DNA of 64,000 nucleotides from Streptomyces cupreus (GTDB taxonomy: Bacteria; Actinomycetota; Actinomycetes; Streptomycetales; Streptomycetaceae): assembly GCF_014257025.1 (NCBI RefSeq), contig NZ_JACMSF010000002.1, positions 62,001-126,000 of the forward strand, given 5' to 3'. Below are positions 59,606 through 64,000 of the stretch, in pieces (within the stretch, counting starts at the first letter, position 1; each line of letters begins with the position of its first letter). Under the pieces are notes generated by a model. It ran no database searches and was not told where the DNA came from. It worked only from the letters and a program-made list of their open reading frames with translations. The position numbers and the translations under genes are program-made.

Positions 59606-60022
59606 TTAACTGGCGTCCCGCATCAGCACGGCCAGGTCGTGGTCGAGGTCGAGCTGGAGGTGCTCAAGACCGACCGGTACCAGTGCCGCGGTGGCGTCCA
59701 GGAACCGGCGGATCTCACCGGTGCGGACATGGACGACGGCCGTGCCCTCGGGGGCGTGGAACTCCAGGACCGTGCGGTCGTAGCCGTAGGGCCGGACACG
59801 GACGTCGCCGTGTCCCACGCTCTCCCGCAACCCGGCGGTGAGGAGCTCGCGGCTGAAGGTCCAGCAGACCTCCACGCCCTCCAGGGTGGCCGGGGCCGGG
59901 AAGGTCATACGGACGGCGAACGGGTCGCGCCGGTCGTAGTGCAGCGCGGCGGGGATGCTCGACATCCGCGGCGCGGCGGCGACGAGACGGGCCTCTACGG
60001 GCTGCTCGATGACGTAGGACAA
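59606..60022 (-). CDS. SsgA-family sporulation/cell-division regulator
   Basis: 138 residues of the SsgA-like protein family, which guides septum site selection and spore-wall formation in streptomycetes. Family features: LHYDRRDPFAVRMTF near 24-38, VCWTFSRELLTAGL, GDVRVRP and LEFHAPEGTAVVHV. The TTG at 60022 is chosen because AAGGGAG lies 8 nt upstream and the size matches the family; longer frames would add a tail without similarity. Which SALP (SsgB to SsgG) it is cannot be told. Confidence 0.87.
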   Translation of the reverse strand: MSYVIEQPVEARLVAAAPRMSSIPAALHYDRRDPFAVRMTFPAPATLEGVEVCWTFSRELLTAGLRESVGHGDVRVRPYGYDRTVLEFHAPEGTAVVHVRTGEIRRFLDATAALVPVGLEHLQLDLDHDLAVLMRDAS

Positions 60023-60256
60023 CGCCTTGCTCCCTTGCGACGGCTTGCGACGGCTGGACGTGGCTCCGGGCGGATGAGGCCGGGCACTGTAAGAGACGAC
60101 GGAATCGATGAATTCGTGCACACCGAGGTCGAGTGACCTCGGTCACCGCTTTCATGCATACGAGTGGCGCGGTTCGTCTCCCGGTCCCGTACCGGCCATT
60201 TGGGGCTGGCGATGCGATCTGGACGGCACCGTGGGGGTGGGCTAGCTTCGCCCGCC

Positions 60257-61348
60257 ATGAGGGCCTTGGGGAACACGCGACGCTGGGGACGCACGTTTCG
60301 CACGACGGCCGCGGGGGTGGTGTGCGCGGCGGCGCTGGCCGCGCTGACGGCCGTACCCGCGCAGGCGCACGAGCCCGCGCACTGGGAGCCGAAGGACACC
60401 GGGAGCCCGACCGTACGGTTCCGGGGGCTCGCCGCCGTCGACCGGGACACCGCGTGGCTGGCCGGGAGCGCCGGCACGGTGCTGCGGACGACGGACGGAG
60501 GGGCGAGCTGGCGAAACGTCTCGCCGCCGGGCGCCGAAGAGCTTCAGTTCCGGGACGTCGAGGCCTTCGACGCGCGCCGGGCCGTGGTGCTCGCCATCGG
60601 CGAGGGCGAGGCGTCCCGGGTGTACCGCACCGAGGACGGCGGCGCGACCTGGACCGAGGCGTTCCGCAACACCGATCCGCGCGCCTTCTACGACTGCATG
60701 GCCTTCTTCGACCGGCGGCACGGCCTCGCGATGAGCGACCCGGTGGAGGGGAAGTTCCGCATCCTGTCGACCGCCGACGGCGGCCGCTCCTGGACGGTCC
60801 TGCCCACCGACGGCATGCCCGCCGCGCTGGAGGGCGAGGCCGGGTTCGCGGCCAGTGGCCAGTGCCTGGTGACGGCCGGGTCCAAGGACGTCTGGCTGGC
60901 CACCGGCGGCGCCGCACGCGCGCGTGTCCTGCACTCCGCCGACCGCGGACGGACCTGGACCGCCGCCGACACCCCGATCCCGGCCGGCGACCCGGCCCGG
61001 GGCGTGTTCGCCCTCGCCTTCCGCGACCGCGCCCACGGCCTCGCCGTAGGCGGCGACTACCGCCCCGACCAGACCTCCCCGGACGCGGCGGCCCGCACCG
61101 CGGACGGTGGCGCAGGCTGGCAGCCCGCCGCGACCCCGGTGAGCGCCTACCGCTCCGGCGTCGCCTGGCTCCCGCACAGCCGCACCGCCGCCCTCGCGGT
61201 CGGCCCCACCGGCACCGACCTGACCACCGACGGCGGCCGCACCTGGCGGACCGTCGACACCGGCTCGTACGACACCGTGGACTGCACCCCCGACCTCGGG
61301 TGCTGGGCGGCGGGTGAGAAGGGGCGCGTGGCACGGCTGGAGAGGTGA
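60257..61348 (+). CDS. Secreted BNR/Ycf48-like beta-propeller protein
   Basis: 363 residues. Signal peptide with Arg-rich start and cleavage near AQAHE (residue 40). The rest is a propeller of BNR/Asp-box-like blades: RTTDGGASWRNVS, RTEDGGATWTEAF, STADGGRSWTVLP, HSADRGRTWTAAD, TTDGGRTWRTVD. Such repeats occur in sialidase-like and photosystem assembly factor-like proteins. No catalytic residues recognised; often annotated oxidoreductase in actinomycetes without proof. ATG at 60257. Confidence 0.8.
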   Translation: MRALGNTRRWGRTFRTTAAGVVCAAALAALTAVPAQAHEPAHWEPKDTGSPTVRFRGLAAVDRDTAWLAGSAGTVLRTTDGGASWRNVSPPGAEELQFRDVEAFDARRAVVLAIGEGEASRVYRTEDGGATWTEAFRNTDPRAFYDCMAFFDRRHGLAMSDPVEGKFRILSTADGGRSWTVLPTDGMPAALEGEAGFAASGQCLVTAGSKDVWLATGGAARARVLHSADRGRTWTAADTPIPAGDPARGVFALAFRDRAHGLAVGGDYRPDQTSPDAAARTADGGAGWQPAATPVSAYRSGVAWLPHSRTAALAVGPTGTDLTTDGGRTWRTVDTGSYDTVDCTPDLGCWAAGEKGRVARLER

Positions 61349-61396
61349 TCCGGAATGTGGGTACTCGGCCGCCGACTGCGGAAGGAGTGAGCGCAC

Positions 61397-61726
61397 ATGC
61401 CACGCGGTTCGAGTCCCAAGCGGGAGCGGCAGTACGAGCACATCAAGAAGAGCGCGCAGGAGCGCGGCGAGAGCACCGAGCGGGCCGAGGAGATCGCGGC
61501 GCGCACCGTGAACAAGGAACGCGCCCGCTCCGGTGAGTCCAGGACGGCCAGCCGCACCTCGACCCAGGACATGTCGTCCGGCAGGCGGGGCGGCCAGCGG
61601 TCCGGAAAGGGCTCCCAGGGCCCCACGTACGACCAGCTCTACGAGGAGGCCAAGCGCCGTAACATCCAGGGCCGTTCGGACATGAACAAGAGCCAGCTCA
61701 AGCGCGCCCTGGGTGGGAAGGGCTGA
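61397..61726 (+). CDS. Small basic protein, 'plasmid stabilization' type
   Basis: 109 residues, very rich in Arg, Lys, Ser and Gly. N-terminal SPKRERQYEHIKKSAQERGE and C-terminal NIQGRSDMNKSQLKRALGGK, the latter like a short SAP/Rho-N-type helical motif that can bind nucleic acid. Widely conserved in streptomycetes and often called plasmid stabilization protein, with no experimental basis I know. ATG at 61397 follows GGAGTGAG. Confidence 0.8.
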   Translation: MPRGSSPKRERQYEHIKKSAQERGESTERAEEIAARTVNKERARSGESRTASRTSTQDMSSGRRGGQRSGKGSQGPTYDQLYEEAKRRNIQGRSDMNKSQLKRALGGKG

Positions 61727-61754
61727 CCCCGGGGCCCGTACGCTCGTCCGCATC

Positions 61755-62885
61755 ATGACGACCGTACGCATCCCCACGGGCTGGCCCGCCACCGAGGAAG
61801 ACGCCCGTGCCGTCCAGGACGAGCTACGCGCACGCGTGGTGCTCGACGAGTCGGGCCCACCGCCCGGCACCGGGCACGTCACCGGCGTCGACGTGGCCTA
61901 CGACGACGAGCTGGACGTCGTGGCGGCGGCGGCCGTCGTCCTGGACGCGGCGACTCTGGACGTCGTCGCGGAGGCGACGGCCGTCGGCCGGATCTCCTTT
62001 CCGTACGTGCCGGGCCTGCTCGCCTTCCGTGAGATCCCCACGGTCCTGGCCGCCCTCGACGCTCTGCCCTGCCAGCCCGGCCTGGTGGTCTGCGACGGCT
62101 ACGGCCTCGCCCACCCCCGCCGCTTCGGCCTGGCCAGCCACCTCGGCGTCCTCACCGGCCTGCCCACCGTCGGCGTCGCGAAGAACCCCTTCACCTTCTC
62201 CTACGACGAGCCGGGCGCCGCACGAGGATCCGCGTCCCCGCTGCTCTCCGGCACCGAGGAGGTGGGCCGGGCCCTGCGCACCCGAGAGGCCGTCAAGCCG
62301 GTCTTCGTCTCCGTCGGCCACCGCGTGACCCTCGACAACGCCTGCGCCCACACCCTCGCACTCACCCCCTCGTACCGCCTCCCGGAGACGACACGCAGAG
62401 CGGATGCCCTGTGCCGACGGGCACTGCGCGAGGCCACGGCGCCGAACGAGCAACTCGCCGCATACGCGCGTGCGGACAAGCGCAGGTCATGGGGGCGCAC
62501 CCTCTTCGAGGCCCAGCGCAACCCGGTCGCCTGGGCAGGCCGGGTGCTCGAAGCGGCCGTCGTGGGCGGACCACGGGCGCCGGAGATCGACGCCGTGCTG
62601 GCCATGGCGGCCGACCGGGACGAGTGGGGCCGGGGCAGAGAGCTGTTCGGACGGGTGCGGGGCGCCGGAGTCGACGCCGAGGACCAGCTGGTGTTCCGGC
62701 TCGCCGAGCTGGTGGCCAAGCTCGCCCACAACGCGGCGGGTCCTCCGCCGTACTTCGACTATCACGCGGGCTGGGACATCGGGCCGCTCGCCTGCCGGAT
62801 CTCGGCGGCGTCTGCCGATCCCGCGCTCCGAGAGCGCCTCGAAGCCGCGCTGGGGGACTGGCCGCCGTCGGAGTACGTCGGCTGA
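61755..62885 (+). CDS. nfi: Endonuclease V with a 150-residue C-terminal extension
   Basis: 376 residues. Residues 1-225 are endonuclease V: GVDVAYDDELDVV (metal Asp), PGLLAFREIP, VCDGYGLAHPRRFGLASHLG and GVAKNPF, all matching the active site that cuts near deoxyinosine. Typical Nfi proteins end near residue 225. Here the frame continues for 150 residues (ADKRRSWGRTLFEAQRNP, LVAKLAHNAAGPPPYFDY, HAGWDIGPLACRIS) in coding-quality sequence. The extension is mainly helical and I do not recognise it. ATG at 61755. Confidence 0.85.
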   Translation: MTTVRIPTGWPATEEDARAVQDELRARVVLDESGPPPGTGHVTGVDVAYDDELDVVAAAAVVLDAATLDVVAEATAVGRISFPYVPGLLAFREIPTVLAALDALPCQPGLVVCDGYGLAHPRRFGLASHLGVLTGLPTVGVAKNPFTFSYDEPGAARGSASPLLSGTEEVGRALRTREAVKPVFVSVGHRVTLDNACAHTLALTPSYRLPETTRRADALCRRALREATAPNEQLAAYARADKRRSWGRTLFEAQRNPVAWAGRVLEAAVVGGPRAPEIDAVLAMAADRDEWGRGRELFGRVRGAGVDAEDQLVFRLAELVAKLAHNAAGPPPYFDYHAGWDIGPLACRISAASADPALRERLEAALGDWPPSEYVG

Positions 62886-62958
62886 GCGTGTCGTATGAGT
62901 ACATCGTCTGAGTACCCGTACGGATGTCCGCCCCCGGTCCGCTCGACAGGCTGGGTGC

Positions 62959-63120
62959 ATGACCTCGCACCGCATGACCTCGCACCGCTCCCCGAAGCCC
63001 CTCGCCGACCCCGACCGCCCCGTCGAGCGCGCCGTGACGGCCGCGCTCGTCCTCGCCGCGCTCGCGGGGCTCGCCTGGATCTGCGGGATGATCTACACCG
63101 TCGCCCAGTGGCCCCTTTGA
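62959..63120 (+). CDS. 53-residue single-helix membrane protein
   Basis: Starts MTSHRMTSHRSPKPLADPD, then one membrane helix (VTAALVLAALAGLAWICGMI) and a short tail IYTVAQWPL. The first five codons are an exact 15-bp tandem duplication, so the true start may be either ATG (62959 or 62974). Third-position GC supports coding. It converges with the saccharopine-dehydrogenase-like gene, 3 bp between stops. Function unknown. Confidence 0.6.
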   Translation: MTSHRMTSHRSPKPLADPDRPVERAVTAALVLAALAGLAWICGMIYTVAQWPL

Positions 63121-63123
63121 GGG

Positions 63124-64000
63124 TCAGCGGCTCGCGGCCACCCGGAACACGATCCCCGCGCGTTGCAGCCGCTCCGTCAGGGCGTCGCCCATGGCCACCG
63201 CCGTGGTGACCTGGCCGGCCGTCGGCGGCAGTTCGTCGAAGACCAGGCAGAGTGCCGACTCGGCGAGCATCTTCGCCGTCTCGTCATAGCCGGGGTCGCC
63301 GCCCGAGACCTCGGTGAAGACCCGGCGGCCACCGCCCTGTCCGACGAAGCGCACCGAGAACCAGCTCCTCGCCCGCTTCTCCGCGCTCGGGCCGTCCCCC
63401 GGCTTGAGCCGGTCCGACAGCCACCGGCGCACGGGCGGCAGTTGGGCGGCGGCGAACAGACCGCCCGTGCCCACCACGCCGGCCACGGCGACGGGCAGAT
63501 GCCGTACGGCCGCGTAGTGCCGGTAGCGGAAGTCGGGGCCGTAGCGGTCCAGGGCCTTCGCCGAGCGGCGGACGATCTGCGGGTCGATGGTCGGCAGCGG
63601 CAGCGCCCAGGCGCCGACCTCCCCGGCGTACCGGGGTGTGCCGGTCGGGGCCAGGGCCCGGCGGCCCACGAGGCGCGGCTCGTGCCGGTGACGGTCCCGC
63701 GCGGCGGCGATCATCTGGGGTCCGCGCGCGAACTGGCCCAGAGCCGAGGCGAACGTCCCGCCCGAGAACATGGCGCTCGCGGTGACGAACCCGTCCACCG
63801 TCAGCGGCACGCCCTCCGGCAGTTGACGGACCGTGAAGTAGACGCCCAGATCGTGCGGCACGGAGTCGAACCCGGCCGCATGGATGAGCCGGGCGCCCGT
63901 CTCACGCGCGCGTGCGTCATGGCGCACGTACATCAGGTCCACGAACTCCGGCTCACCGCTGAGGTCCAGATAGTCCGTCCCGCTGTCCGCGCAGGCGGCG
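63124..64000 (-). CDS. Saccharopine dehydrogenase-like / trans-acting enoyl reductase family (partial)
   Basis: C-terminal 291 residues of a protein whose N-terminal Rossmann part is beyond the right edge. Visible pattern DYLDLSGEPEFVDLMYVRH and ARLIHAAGFDSVPHDLGVYF is typical of the saccharopine dehydrogenase-like family that includes mycobacterial trans-acting enoyl reductase. The middle (VRRSAKALDRYGPDFRYRHY) and the GGDPGYDETAKMLAESALCL end also fit. Probably a lipid-related oxidoreductase; substrate unknown. Confidence 0.82.
   Translation of the reverse strand, partial: AACADSGTDYLDLSGEPEFVDLMYVRHDARARETGARLIHAAGFDSVPHDLGVYFTVRQLPEGVPLTVDGFVTASAMFSGGTFASALGQFARGPQMIAAARDRHRHEPRLVGRRALAPTGTPRYAGEVGAWALPLPTIDPQIVRRSAKALDRYGPDFRYRHYAAVRHLPVAVAGVVGTGGLFAAAQLPPVRRWLSDRLKPGDGPSAEKRARSWFSVRFVGQGGGRRVFTEVSGGDPGYDETAKMLAESALCLVFDELPPTAGQVTTAVAMGDALTERLQRAGIVFRVAASR

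Noticed and set aside
1..64000. CRISPR array, prophage, integrase or transposase
   Set aside because: No regularly spaced long repeats with unique spacers and no such proteins were recognised; the only phased arrays are short operator-like repeats.

Overview
The window is high-GC DNA with strong third-position GC bias, frequent GTG/TTG starts and 4-nt stop/start overlaps. It carries SsgA-family, WhiB-family, svp-type phosphopantetheinyl transferase, small laccase and pca genes, which together point to the chromosome of a Streptomyces. The gene order pcaV / pcaIJFHGBL, ligC / ligD-polymerase, ThuA-sorbosone protein, small laccase, LacI is, from memory, like a block of the S. coelicolor chromosome. 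No phage, conjugative element, transposase or CRISPR array was seen.

Layout. 1-4.3 kb: 5' part of a secreted chitinase with a DasR-like promoter, an ATP-grasp protein, and a metallophosphoesterase translationally coupled to an Svp-type phosphopantetheinyl transferase. 4.4-6.5 kb: an XRE/ImmA-type pair divergent from an MmyB-like ligand-binding protein without a helix-turn-helix. 6.6-12.2 kb: a hydroxyproline catabolic cluster (three dehydrogenase subunits, deaminase, epimerase, GntR regulator) with a shared candidate operator before three of its genes. 12.2-18.6 kb: a SsuABC-type importer, an IclR regulator and a VanA/VanB-like demethylase operon with a 55-residue gene between the two enzymes. 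18.7-19.2 kb: decayed DNA. 19.2-28 kb: a Tat-exported phospholipase C, a DMT-type membrane protein, a PAP2 phosphatase divergent from a TetR regulator across an array of 16-bp repeats, a DUF2510 protein, and a large ATPase regulator lacking the usual LuxR HTH.

28-35.2 kb: the complete protocatechuate branch of the beta-ketoadipate pathway (pcaIJFHGBL) with divergent pcaV. With the vanillate-demethylase-like operon and a zinc dehydrogenase that could oxidise formaldehyde, this suggests a route from methoxylated lignin aromatics to central metabolism. 35-49.6 kb: DUF3048 lipoprotein, split end-joining ligase/polymerase pair, two large secreted proteins (cupredoxin-Ig-DUF1080 and ThuA-sorbosone dehydrogenase-like), small laccase, LacI regulator, HEAT protein, two-domain VOC protein, WhiB.

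49.7-54.7 kb: three unusual tRNA-like genes flank a zinc-ribbon SDR with a degenerate active site and a MoxR-like double ATPase / VWA-metallopeptidase pair. This is the most unusual block in the window. 54.7-64 kb: hypothetical protein, acyl-ACP desaturase with a repeat operator, DDAH, ABC-F protein with a long structured leader and a UvrA remnant behind it, SsgA-like protein, BNR-type secreted protein, small basic protein, endonuclease V with a C-terminal extension, a small membrane protein, and a partial saccharopine-dehydrogenase-like gene running off the right edge.
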